From Fibrobacterota bacterium (GTDB lineage: Bacteria; Fibrobacterota; Chitinivibrionia; Chitinivibrionales; FEN-1185): a stretch of DNA of 64,000 bases. Below, piece by piece: positions 43,915-53,300 of the stretch (positions are counted from its first letter, which is position 1; every line of letters begins with the position of its first letter). The stretch is from positions 141,516-205,515 of the forward strand of contig PLWQ01000009.1 of NCBI GenBank assembly GCA_003165595.1, read 5' to 3'. The notes under the pieces are model-generated. The model did no database searches. It was not told the origin of the DNA and was given only the letters and a program-made list of their open reading frames with translations. The translations under genes were made by a program, and so were the position numbers.

Positions 43915-45105
43915 TCAACCGCTGGTCTTTGTCCCACTATACAGCTCGTACTCGTACAGGCGGCACTCGATTGTGCCGTTGAGGAAGGCGGTTTTGCGAC
44001 CGGCCTTGAGCCCGATCTTTTTCACAAGATCAAAATTTCCCGAGAAGACGTAGCCCGTGTATCCCGAGCACCGTTGTTTAAGGAAGTCGCCGATTCCTTT
44101 GTAAAGGATCGGAAGCTGCGCCACATCTCCAAGGCGATACCCGTATTCCGGATTCATGATGACAATGCCGGGACCGGATGGAATCGGAGTCGCGTCGAAA
44201 TCGCAGGTCTCGAACCGTACGCACGAATCGACACCGGCAGCCGTGGCATTCTTTGTGGCGTTTGCAATCGCGCTGGCATCTATATCAGTTGCGATGATTT
44301 CCGCGCCGAGTGCGGTTTTCTCCAGAGAACGAAATCTGGCCAGCACCTTGGAGAAATCATTGCGGTCAAAGGGGATAAGATGCATGAAACCGAAGTTGGC
44401 TCGTATCGTGCCGGGCTTCCTCCCGAGCGCCATGAGCGCAGCTTCAACGGCAAGCGTTCCGCTCCCGCACATGGGATTGACAAAATGTGTTCTTCCCGTC
44501 CATCGTGTGGCACGTATGACTCCGGCGGCCAGACTTTCCTGCATCGGCGCGCCTCCGGGATAGAGCCGGTAACCGCGCCGCGACAGCGCCTCACCGGACG
44601 TGTCGATGTACAGGATACAGAGTTCGTCCTGCCAGTACAAATGCACCACGGCCCCGTCTCTATGTGGCCCGCTATCGCATCGTTTGCCGGTCTTGGACAC
44701 CAGCCTGTCGACAATGGCGTCCTTGCACCTTAGATTTGCATATCGCGTGTCGGTGATTGATGCGGTCTTTACGGTTGAGGTCACCGTAAGTGTCGTGTCG
44801 AGCGGGATGAGCCGCTCCCAGTCCAGAGACGATACCGCAGTATAAAGTTCGTCCGGAGTCGCGCAGGTTTGCGCAAGTACCTGGTACAAAACATGGTGAG
44901 CGGTTGAAAGTGACAGGTTGAGAATGATGCAATCGTGCAGCGTGCCGCGGGTGCGTACCCCGGTATAAAATTGCCCCGATATCGCCATGCCCAGCTCTGC
45001 AATTTCGGACCGCACAGAGTCCGACAATCCTTTTGGGCAGGTAACGAGAATATCCGACGTATCTCGTGCAAAATCGCGCGGAAGCATTCGAAATAATCGC
45101 CTCAT
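43915..45105 (-). CDS. THUMP-containing rRNA methyltransferase, RlmL N-terminal (COG0116) type
   Basis: Predicted 23S rRNA m2G methyltransferase. Residues 15-170 form the THUMP/ferredoxin-like RNA-binding part; SAM motif I is F-V-N-P-M-C-G-S-G-T near 208; the acidic loop is ATDIDASAI. Motif IV reads N318-P-E-Y where nearly all N2-guanine methyltransferases have N-P-P-Y. ATG 45105 gives 396 residues; ATG 45087 is also possible. It follows comEC by 108 bp on the same strand. Confidence 0.85.
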   Translation of the reverse strand: MRRLFRMLPRDFARDTSDILVTCPKGLSDSVRSEIAELGMAISGQFYTGVRTRGTLHDCIILNLSLSTAHHVLYQVLAQTCATPDELYTAVSSLDWERLIPLDTTLTVTSTVKTASITDTRYANLRCKDAIVDRLVSKTGKRCDSGPHRDGAVVHLYWQDELCILYIDTSGEALSRRGYRLYPGGAPMQESLAAGVIRATRWTGRTHFVNPMCGSGTLAVEAALMALGRKPGTIRANFGFMHLIPFDRNDFSKVLARFRSLEKTALGAEIIATDIDASAIANATKNATAAGVDSCVRFETCDFDATPIPSGPGIVIMNPEYGYRLGDVAQLPILYKGIGDFLKQRCSGYTGYVFSGNFDLVKKIGLKAGRKTAFLNGTIECRLYEYELYSGTKTSG

Positions 45106-45213
45106 GTTGCAGGTATCAAGATTAAGAGGCGAAAAAATACATTGTCGTGAGCCCTCGCAGAACGACTGTTTAGGACCTGTGCGCCGGGCACGTTGCAAAG
45201 CCGAGGGATCACG

Positions 45214-47433
45214 CTATCGCATGGCGGCAGCCAGCGGATGCCAGGATGGTATGGCGCTTTCCACGCGTGGCGGGGATGCCTTGCCAAAAGTGACGATTGT
45301 TGCTCCTTTTATGTCGGACGGAGCGAGGACCGAATCCGTGCACGAAACCGATGTCCCGGAGATGCTCACCGATACACGATTGCGCTCCGGGAAAATGGAG
45401 TCCACGCTACCGGGCATGATAGAAAGAGTGCACGAGGGCGCGGCAACCAAAAGACGCGGCGCATGTACGGTGGTACAACATGCTCCGTATTCACGCGCAA
45501 AGGAAAGAAAGTCGGGGCAGATGGATGCAAAGCTGTCTACCGACATCACCGTGCGGACATGATTATCGCTCAGAACAGGCTCCAAGGATTGAATGGTGTT
45601 GCAGGGATCCTCCGTCAGGAAAATGGCGTTGACCGTTGAACCTGGTGATTGCCTCAGCCACGGTTGAATGATGCGGGAATACGTTGTTTTAGAAATTCCT
45701 TTTCCGTCAAATCCGATTATCCAGACGCTTCGATTGGGCCAGCGCACAGCGGTAAGGTGTGCTTTTTTGACCGAAAACAGCACCATCTGCCCAGGAGAAC
45801 GGTTCATCTGCCAAAGCACGAGCACCGTCGACACTGTCAGGAGAAATCCGCCTGCAATCATCATGTATCGTCGAACAAAACCTTGTTTGACTGCACAGAG
45901 GCCCACGAGAAACCATGCATACGATACATACACTCCGGGAAGGAATTTGGGAAACGCCACCGTAGAGAACTGCAGGCTTGAAATTGAACCCGCACTTCTT
46001 ATCATCACGTCAATGCACAACTCTGCCGCTGCCATGATAAGAGGGACTGCGGCCGGCAAGAAAACCTGGAGAAGAAATCCAGCCATGGAAATCCACATAG
46101 AAACCGACATCAAGGTGATGGCGAACAGGTTGACAATTATTCCCGAGATCGACAGTGTTCCGAAATGATAGGCGATGATGGGCGCAGTCGAAAAGAACGC
46201 TGCGACGGAGATGAAAAGGGGAGAGGCAAGCGGCGAAAGGACTTTCTTGAGCGGGAACATGCCGGAATCGTTCCACAACCGCATAAGCACCGGATAGAGC
46301 GCTCCTATGGCTGCCGTTGCACAAAAGGACAATTGGTACCCCGGCTCAAAAAGCGACAAAGGAGAAAACAGCAGCCACACTATGCCTGCAATGCCGAGCG
46401 AATTGAGCATCCTCGGTCTTCTTTGAAACAAAAAGGAAACCAGCACAACGCTGGTCATGACAACTGCCCTAAACAGCGAAGGGATGGGGCCGATAAATAA
46501 AAGGTACGACCAAACGCAAACGAGTACGATTCCTACCTTCCCACCTTTCGGAATGGGCACCAGGAAAAGAGCCGCGAACAGCGCAGCCGATACAATGGCC
46601 AAGTTGAATCCCGACAGCGCCAGCAGGTGATAGATGCCGGCCCTAAAGAATATCCCTTTCATGCTTTCCGTAAGATCGCTTCTGTCGTTGAGGAAGGAAG
46701 CGACGATAATCGCCCTGTAGTCGCTGTTACGAATTGACAGAGCGGCTTTATACACTGTGGTGCGTGCATACCGGGAAAGCGCATTCCAGAATCCCCGACC
46801 TTCACTACAGACGACAATGGAATCGCAATTGAAACCGCCCCAGGTGTCGTTTGACAAAAGGTAGCTGTAGTTGTCGAAAGCCCCGGGGTTTACCGCCGGC
46901 CGCGGCGGAACATACCGGCCTGCGAGGGTGACTCTCCCCGCGAAGCACGGTTCCTTCCCGCTGCGGCAATCAAGCACTTTATTCCTCAACACTCCTTGCT
47001 GTGTTCCGGAAAAGACCGAATCGCATCGTACCGGAAAAACGAATGCGCCACTGGACAGCACCGGGGAAGACAGTACCGTGCCGGTGAGATAACCGTGTTC
47101 GGTGCCGGATAAAAACGGCCGGGCCGCCGAAAATTCAATACATTGGTGAACGAGCGACAGGCCAGTGACCGCCGCACCGGCGACGAAAAAGGCGGCAAAG
47201 CGCCTGCGGGGCCGTGTCAAAAGAATGCCGCCGCACAGCGATAAAATGATTGCAGCGATGAGAACGGCATTATACAATATCGAAGCAAAATGCTGGGTGC
47301 GCAGGACATAGTATCCGGCAACGATACCGGCCGACAATCCGATCCAACCGACAAGGCCGGGGAGTCGCAGCCAGTCTCCAAAGAGGGGAAACGCTCGCGC
47401 CGTGCGTTTGAAGAATTCGATACCTTTGTACAT
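45214..47433 (-). CDS. comEC: ComEC/Rec2-family DNA uptake channel with degenerate C-terminal domain
   Basis: A 739-residue inner-membrane protein of the competence channel family. It has the N-terminal membrane helices, an OB-fold-like extracytoplasmic part (YLTGTVLSSPVLSSGAFVFPVRC) and the channel domain with YHLLALSGFNLAIVSA and GPIPSLFRAVVM. The C-terminal third should be a metallo-beta-lactamase-like domain, but the H-x-H-x-D-H metal motif is missing: the aligned stretch starts MVLFSVKKAHLTAVRW and continues FLTEDPCNTIQ. The channel may work without its nuclease, or the protein may have another job. Confidence 0.85.
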   Translation of the reverse strand: MYKGIEFFKRTARAFPLFGDWLRLPGLVGWIGLSAGIVAGYYVLRTQHFASILYNAVLIAAIILSLCGGILLTRPRRRFAAFFVAGAAVTGLSLVHQCIEFSAARPFLSGTEHGYLTGTVLSSPVLSSGAFVFPVRCDSVFSGTQQGVLRNKVLDCRSGKEPCFAGRVTLAGRYVPPRPAVNPGAFDNYSYLLSNDTWGGFNCDSIVVCSEGRGFWNALSRYARTTVYKAALSIRNSDYRAIIVASFLNDRSDLTESMKGIFFRAGIYHLLALSGFNLAIVSAALFAALFLVPIPKGGKVGIVLVCVWSYLLFIGPIPSLFRAVVMTSVVLVSFLFQRRPRMLNSLGIAGIVWLLFSPLSLFEPGYQLSFCATAAIGALYPVLMRLWNDSGMFPLKKVLSPLASPLFISVAAFFSTAPIIAYHFGTLSISGIIVNLFAITLMSVSMWISMAGFLLQVFLPAAVPLIMAAAELCIDVMIRSAGSISSLQFSTVAFPKFLPGVYVSYAWFLVGLCAVKQGFVRRYMMIAGGFLLTVSTVLVLWQMNRSPGQMVLFSVKKAHLTAVRWPNRSVWIIGFDGKGISKTTYSRIIQPWLRQSPGSTVNAIFLTEDPCNTIQSLEPVLSDNHVRTVMSVDSFASICPDFLSFAREYGACCTTVHAPRLLVAAPSCTLSIMPGSVDSIFPERNRVSVSISGTSVSCTDSVLAPSDIKGATIVTFGKASPPRVESAIPSWHPLAAAMR

Positions 47434-47499
47434 CGAACATCAAAATACGATTTTGGACAAACGACAACTCCACAAAAAAGCAACATTTGGGAAACAACA

Positions 47500-48435
47500 A
47501 TGAGCGCGGTTTCCAAGAAAGACATCTGCATTCTTGTCGTTGACGACGAGAAAGAGATGCGCGAGATGATCGTGGACTATTTGGACAACGAGGGATATAG
47601 TACGCTCGCGGCCGCAAACGGGAGGGAAGCACTCGATGCGGTACTCCCAACCCGCAAGATCGATCTCGTTCTTTCCGACATCAACATGCCGGTGATGAAG
47701 GGCTTCGAATTGCTCAAGGAAGTCCGCGAGAAATACCCTTATATCAAACGGGTGCTTATTACCGCCTACAACGTAGAGGACTATCTCGAACTGGCGATGA
47801 AACATGATGTGGGCAATATTTTCGTCAAGTCGACGCCGTTCAATTTTTATGAATTGTCAACAATGCTTGAGAACCTCATTTCCGGCGACATCTTCGGGGT
47901 GTCCAAGTACTTTGAAAAACCGGTGCTGGAGAAGAAATTCGTCATAAAGAAGGGCAACCGGCTCGACTCATATGCAAACGAAATTGTGGCACACCTTCCC
48001 AATGTGACCGGCGCGAAAAAAGTTGAGCTTGTTCTTATCGAGCTGCTCGCCAATGCCGTCTTCTACGGCATCCGGAAAGAAAGGGCCGACAACAAGGAAG
48101 CATGGGACTACGATTTCGAACTCGCCGACAATGATGCTCCGTGCGTCACGCTTATCGCCGACATGGAGAAATTCGGCATTTCCGTCTTGGACAGGGGAGG
48201 CAGGCTCAGCAAAAATGATGTGCTGTACTGGCTCAACAGGCAGGTGACGCGAGACGGTGCAGGTGTGCCGCTCGGCGTCTACGACTCGCACGGCAGAGGC
48301 TTTTACATTGCGCGCGAATATATAGACAGGCTTATTATCAACATCGACAGGAACATGCGTACCGAAATTATTATGATCAACTATATTTCCCAGAACTACA
48401 CCGGATACAAGCCGCTGTATATCAACGAAATATGA
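47500..48435 (+). CDS. response regulator fused to an RsbW-like ATPase domain
   Basis: A 311-residue cytosolic regulator. The receiver (8-130) has D60 in LVLSDINMP and acidic residues D15/D16. The C-terminal half has a GHKL N-box, ELVLIELLANAVFYG, and late DSHGRGFYIAREYID, as in anti-sigma kinases of the RsbW/SpoIIAB group. This suggests a receiver-gated partner switch. The ATG follows GGGAAAC. Its stop overlaps the next start. Confidence 0.82.
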   Translation: MSAVSKKDICILVVDDEKEMREMIVDYLDNEGYSTLAAANGREALDAVLPTRKIDLVLSDINMPVMKGFELLKEVREKYPYIKRVLITAYNVEDYLELAMKHDVGNIFVKSTPFNFYELSTMLENLISGDIFGVSKYFEKPVLEKKFVIKKGNRLDSYANEIVAHLPNVTGAKKVELVLIELLANAVFYGIRKERADNKEAWDYDFELADNDAPCVTLIADMEKFGISVLDRGGRLSKNDVLYWLNRQVTRDGAGVPLGVYDSHGRGFYIAREYIDRLIINIDRNMRTEIIMINYISQNYTGYKPLYINEI

Positions 48436-49373
48436 TGCTTACATCGCGAATTACTCAAGGTCACCGGAAGCCTTCGCTTGTCTCCTATCTTTCAAACCGT
48501 TTCACCTATCTTTCCAAAGAAGAATGGCTCAAAAGGATCCAGGATCACAGCGTGCTCGTGAACAATGCACCGTCGCTTCCGGACACGGTGCTCAACTCCG
48601 GGGATATTGTATCGTACGATCTTCCGGAGTTTGCGGAACCGGAAGCCGACACCAATTACAGTATCGTTTACGAAGACGAATGTATCATGGCGGTCGACAA
48701 ACCGGGAAATCTCCTTGTGCACAAGGCGGGCAGGTCGATTACCAAGAACCTCGTCTTTCTCCTGCGCCACTGCTCGGCGAACCCATTGTATGCGTCGGTC
48801 CACGCGGTGAGCAGGCTCGACCGCGAGACATCGGGGCTCGTGCTGTTCGCCAAGAACATGGACTGCCTGAGGCGTCTGCACCGTGACTTTGCGGCAGGCT
48901 CTGTTGCAAAGGAATATCTCGCGGTTGTCCACAACTCTCCCAGGGAGAAATCAATGACGGTGGATCTGCCGATCGGGCAGGACGTTGCCTCGGCGGTAAC
49001 CTACAAATTTGCCGTGGATGCGGCACATGGGAAATGCGCGAGAACCGTGATTGAAACCGTGAGCAGTGTAGGAACATATGCCCTCGTCAGGGCCAGGCCC
49101 TTCACGGGCAGGACGCACCAGATCCGGATCCATTGCGCGGCCATCGGCACTCCGGTGGTGGGCGACAAGCTCTACGGTATGGACGAAGCCGCCTACTTGG
49201 CGTGGCGCAATGACCCGCCGGGAAACTTCCACCTTCTCGAATTCCCCCGCCAGGCGCTCCATTGCCGGACTCTTAGCTTTGAGCACCCTGTGCATCGATC
49301 GCCGCTGACACTCAACGCGCCGCTTCCTCAAGACATGGCGGCATTAATTGACAAATTAGGATTGGCGCTCTAG
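48432..49373 (+). CDS. RluA-family pseudouridine synthase
   Basis: Isomerises uridine in rRNA or tRNA. The catalytic Asp is D130 in H-A-V-S-R-L-D-R-E-T-S-G; further motifs are VDKPGNLLVH and RPFTGRTHQIRIH. An S4-like region lies at residues 15-60. ATG 48432 overlaps the upstream TGA (ATGATG), so translation is coupled to the regulator gene. Site specificity cannot be told. Confidence 0.92.
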   Translation: MMLTSRITQGHRKPSLVSYLSNRFTYLSKEEWLKRIQDHSVLVNNAPSLPDTVLNSGDIVSYDLPEFAEPEADTNYSIVYEDECIMAVDKPGNLLVHKAGRSITKNLVFLLRHCSANPLYASVHAVSRLDRETSGLVLFAKNMDCLRRLHRDFAAGSVAKEYLAVVHNSPREKSMTVDLPIGQDVASAVTYKFAVDAAHGKCARTVIETVSSVGTYALVRARPFTGRTHQIRIHCAAIGTPVVGDKLYGMDEAAYLAWRNDPPGNFHLLEFPRQALHCRTLSFEHPVHRSPLTLNAPLPQDMAALIDKLGLAL

Positions 49374-49466
49374 GCTGTGGTGCAAATGCGATTGCCCGAA
49401 ACAAGGGCTACGTCACCGTATTACGATCGACGGAGGCGGATCCCCAGCAGGGGCAGCAAGACTGCC

Positions 49467-49596
49467 TTGAATCCCAAAGTTTGCGCACTACAGGCTGCTC
49501 ACCGGGGCGTACATCCGGTCCTAGTCGCGGTTCAGGCTGCTTCACTGGAGCCTAAATCCGGTTGTAATCGAGGTCCCCGAAGCTTGTGCTACGGGG
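49467..49596 (+). repeat. dispersed AGGCTGCTCAC repeat, two units in tandem
   Basis: Unit 1 (49467-49530) runs TTGAATCCCAAAGTTTGCGC through the core AGGCTGCTCAC and GGCGTACATCCGG. Unit 2 (49531-49596) starts TTCAGGCTGCTTCACTGG and ends GGTCCCCGAAGC with CCCCG/CGGGG arms. Together they resemble the single copy at 13850-13935. The whole 227 bp between rluA and rsmI (49374-49600) is gene-free and also has GGCAG/CTGCC and CCCC/GGGG hairpins. Confidence 0.75.
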
Positions 49597-49600
49597 TTCT

Positions 49601-50308
49601 TTACTCGACCTGTTGTGGCTGATTCGACGCATAGGGCGGGACACGGGTGTTGAACATCACAACCATTTCGCCCTTTGGCGTCTTTTTTGAAAAAACCGCG
49701 ATCAGGGCCTGCGGCGTTCCGCGAAGAAATTCCTCGTGCATCTTAGTGAGTTCCCGAGCAATCACCACCGCCACGTCCCCGAGTATTTCATGCATGTCAT
49801 GGAGAACCTTGAGAATGCGGTATGGGGATTCGTAGAAGACAACAGTTCGAGGCTCCGCCTTCATTTCCTCGAAGAACCGCCGCCTGCGGCCGCTCTTGAC
49901 GGGAAGGAAGTTCTCGAATATAAACCTGTCGGTGGGAAGGCCGCTGCACACAATCGCCGCGATGGCGGCGCAGGCGCCCGGCACAGGCACAACCAGAATT
50001 CCTTCCCGCACCGCTTCCCGCACCAGGTAGAATGCCTCATCGGCGATTCCCGGAGTGCCGGCATCGCAAATGATTGCAACATCGCGGCCATCCTTGATCA
50101 TTGAAATAATGCGAGGAGTCGTCTTCTCCTTGTTGAAATCGTGGAACGCCACGAGGTCGGGAGCCGCTCCAATATGGTTGAGCAGCACCCGCGAGTGTCG
50201 CGTGTCTTCCGCGAGCACGGTGGGAACAGCGGCAAGCACTTGCTTTGCGCGCACGCTGATGTCGTCAAGGTTGCCTATGGGGGTAGACACGACGTAGAGG
50301 GTGGCCAT
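49601..50308 (-). CDS. rsmI: 16S rRNA (cytidine1402-2'-O)-methyltransferase
   Basis: Methylates C1402 of 16S rRNA together with RsmH. Diagnostic stretches are YVVSTPIGNLDDISVRA, AEDTRHSRVLLNH, CDAGTPGIADEA and VVPVPGACAAIAAI. Length 235 is slightly short of the usual 280. The ATG overlaps the stop of the preceding peptidase gene (TGATG), so it is coupled to that secreted-protein gene. Confidence 0.95.
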   Translation of the reverse strand: MATLYVVSTPIGNLDDISVRAKQVLAAVPTVLAEDTRHSRVLLNHIGAAPDLVAFHDFNKEKTTPRIISMIKDGRDVAIICDAGTPGIADEAFYLVREAVREGILVVPVPGACAAIAAIVCSGLPTDRFIFENFLPVKSGRRRRFFEEMKAEPRTVVFYESPYRILKVLHDMHEILGDVAVVIARELTKMHEEFLRGTPQALIAVFSKKTPKGEMVVMFNTRVPPYASNQPQQVE

Positions 50309-53300
50309 CAGTACCCTTCAAGCTTTGCGATGCGGATAATGGCGGTGGCGCTTTTCGAACCGTTTTTCACCGACAGCTTGGCATAGTATGTTCCGTTTGC
50401 AATGCGGTAGCCTTGGGAAGTTTTCCCATCCCAGGGAACCTCCTGATACCCGATGATCCCGGTGTTGTTCTGCCATGACCAGGCTACCCGGCTTCCTATA
50501 GTGTACACGACAATCGACGCCGACTGCGCCACATCCGTAAGAAGGAAAGCAAAACGGATTGTCTGAATCGTCTTGCCGGAATTGTCTTGCTTTGCCGTAA
50601 AGGGGTTCGGATGGCATGAAAAATTCTTGATAGTGAGGTCTTCGCCGGGCAAGAAGGCGAATGTCGTCACGGCCACGTTGCCCGCGAAATCTTCGGCCAT
50701 CACTGTCAGAGAATCGACATTCGATTCCTTTTTCGGGTATGCCGTGCACGATATCTGAGTCAAATCCGATTGCACGGGGATATGCGACACGAGCGCGGTG
50801 TCGAGGCTTTTCTTGTCGAGCAACACTCTAACGGAAGAGGGGACAATGGCGGAGGCGTCCGAGAGAAACAAGTTGAAGGGCTTACCCTTGGCCGCGTAGT
50901 CCAGAAAGGTGAGGTTGCGACCGTCTACGGATGCCTGAATTTGCGGCGGCTGATTGTCGGAAAGCAATCCGAGAGCAAACGGACCGCTTCTTGTAGCGTG
51001 CATCACGCATTTCATTTTGGCCGAATCTGCAGAACCGGGCTCGCTGCGCCAGGCATTAAGAAGCGAATCGAAGAGCAGCACCCGAAGCCGCGCGGTGGCG
51101 GGGTAGGCGGCAAGACGTTTTGCGGTGGGCAGCGTGCTGTCGCGGGGAGAACGATAGAATGTCCATGCCAGGCTGTCTGCGGCCGAAAGTGCCGGCCGCG
51201 ACCACACAATGAACCGCGACACGGAATCGTCGGAAAGCGGCGTCCAGTACGATTCGGTCCGAAGCGGGTGCTGAAGCGCGATTGTGTCGGCAACAAGGAA
51301 GATGCGGCGCCTGGGTGCAAGCGTTGCCAAAGGAGAAACACATACCGTGTGCCCGGCCGCGCACAGCGTATCGGCGCTTGTGGCCATGTCGGCACGGGCG
51401 AGGCGGACGCTGCGACGCGCGATGTTGTTGTCGCGGGAGATTTCGTCAAACGAACCAGACGGGTTGGCAATTGCTGTTATCTGTAATGTCCCCTGTGTAT
51501 CCGGAAGCGCGACCGAAAAGGGTTTCGTCTTTCCAGGCAGCAGGGAGTCTGAAAAAAGTATCGTCGCTAGCGGCTTTCCCTGCACGGATGAGCCGATGTA
51601 GAACGTCACCCCGAATGGGGGTGCACTGGCATTGCCGCCATTGAGGATTTGACACTGTGCAAACAGGGAGTCGTTGTACCATACAACGTTCACGCCGCTC
51701 GGCGCAAACATAAGATCCGGCCTTCCAAGAATTGTAAATGCATATATGTCGGTGGTGTCTGAAAATCCGTTTCCGATCACCCTGAATTTTACAAGCAGCT
51801 CGTCTCCCACCATGCCGTTAAACGCAATGGGAATCCTTGCGTTGGTTCGCCAGGTACCCGTACTGTCGGCAAACATCGAGATTCCTTGGAAAGACGGATT
51901 CGTCACGTACCGTGGTATCACCGAATAAAGACACAGCACCGCGTCGGCCTTTCGCGAACTGTCGAGTATTTCAATTGTTGTCGAAACGTTTACGCTGTCG
52001 CCATAGTGGACCGGTGCAGGCGAAACTGCTACGTTCCGGAATAGGACCGTACTTTTCGAAAATGTCGAGGAGCCCCGCAGTTCTTGAGAGTCGTTCCAGG
52101 CAAATGCTCTCACGAGGCCGCGGGATGTCTTGAGGGAATCCTTGACGGGACACACGCCACGAATGGAGTCGGAGCGAACGTCCCAGGAAAACTGGTTCCA
52201 GGTGAGAAAATCGGCGCCCAGTGTTACCCTTGCCTGGCCACTCTGAATCGGCGCGCAATATCCTCGCACAGAAAGAGTGTCCTGCGGCCGCATCGCGGTT
52301 TTCCCCACGGTGAGCCGAAGAGAATCCGGAGCAAGCGCCCACGGCAGCGCCGGGTCGCCCAGAAAATTGTATTCCCGGACAAGCGCGGTGAATTCCGTTC
52401 CGAATCTAACGAGCATATTCATCTTCGCGTACGAAAGCAGATCGCCCACGCTCTCAAAGCTCCCGGCTACGGCATTCTGGAGCATAAGTCGATTCATGAT
52501 CAGGTTCCCGCGTTTCGAGGTGTATGCCGAAGCGCCAAAGAAGCCGACGCAACCGTTCTTCTTGACGCGAAGGAATTCTTCCCCCAACGACTGGTAGTCG
52601 ACGCTTTCGAAATCTGCGGTGAGGCATGTAAAGCTGAATACGATCGGCAGCCGCCCGGCGCGGTCCCATTGTCCATTGTAGAGTTTGTCGAGATCGGTAT
52701 AGCTAAAGAACTTACTGTCGGACCACACCAGCCCGCCGCCGTGGCCGTCGAAATTGATGGCGTAGACGCCAGCGTTAATCAACCCGGCCAGGTCTGTGGA
52801 CGCGTTTGACTGGTCGTGATAATAGCGTGATTGCGGATCACCGTCCAGGCGGTACACGTTCATGGCCGGGCCAATGACCTCGGTCTGGGTATTGTCGTTG
52901 AACGCGGTAAAATCGCTTTCCGCGCCGCCGACAAGCAGAAGGTTGTCGTGCCAGGGTCCGGATGCACGTTGCGTCAGGTACCCGACAGTCTTGGACACTA
53001 TGTTCTGCAGCTCGGTCCGGTTTTCGGCGGGGAAACGGCCCACGTTGATATCAGGGAAATCATCGTCACTCAAAAATGCGGCGAAATAGCCGTCGTCCGA
53101 GGCGGGCCCCCAGCCGGGCACGCCGCTGAGATGCGTGGGGACGATATTGCGACCGCGGTTGACTTTGTCGAGGTCGTAGGAGGTGTCGCCGCCGAGCAGA
53201 AGATAGCGGGGGTGTTTTGTGGCCGACAGCGAGAAAACGTACCGGAGAAACGTTCGAATGGCTTCCGGGTCCGCAATGCCGCCGGAAAAGGCGTTATAGA

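Noticed and set aside
49374-49600. possible CRISPR array
   Set aside because: The tandem units differ in sequence, are longer than CRISPR repeats, lack regular spacers, and no cas gene is present.
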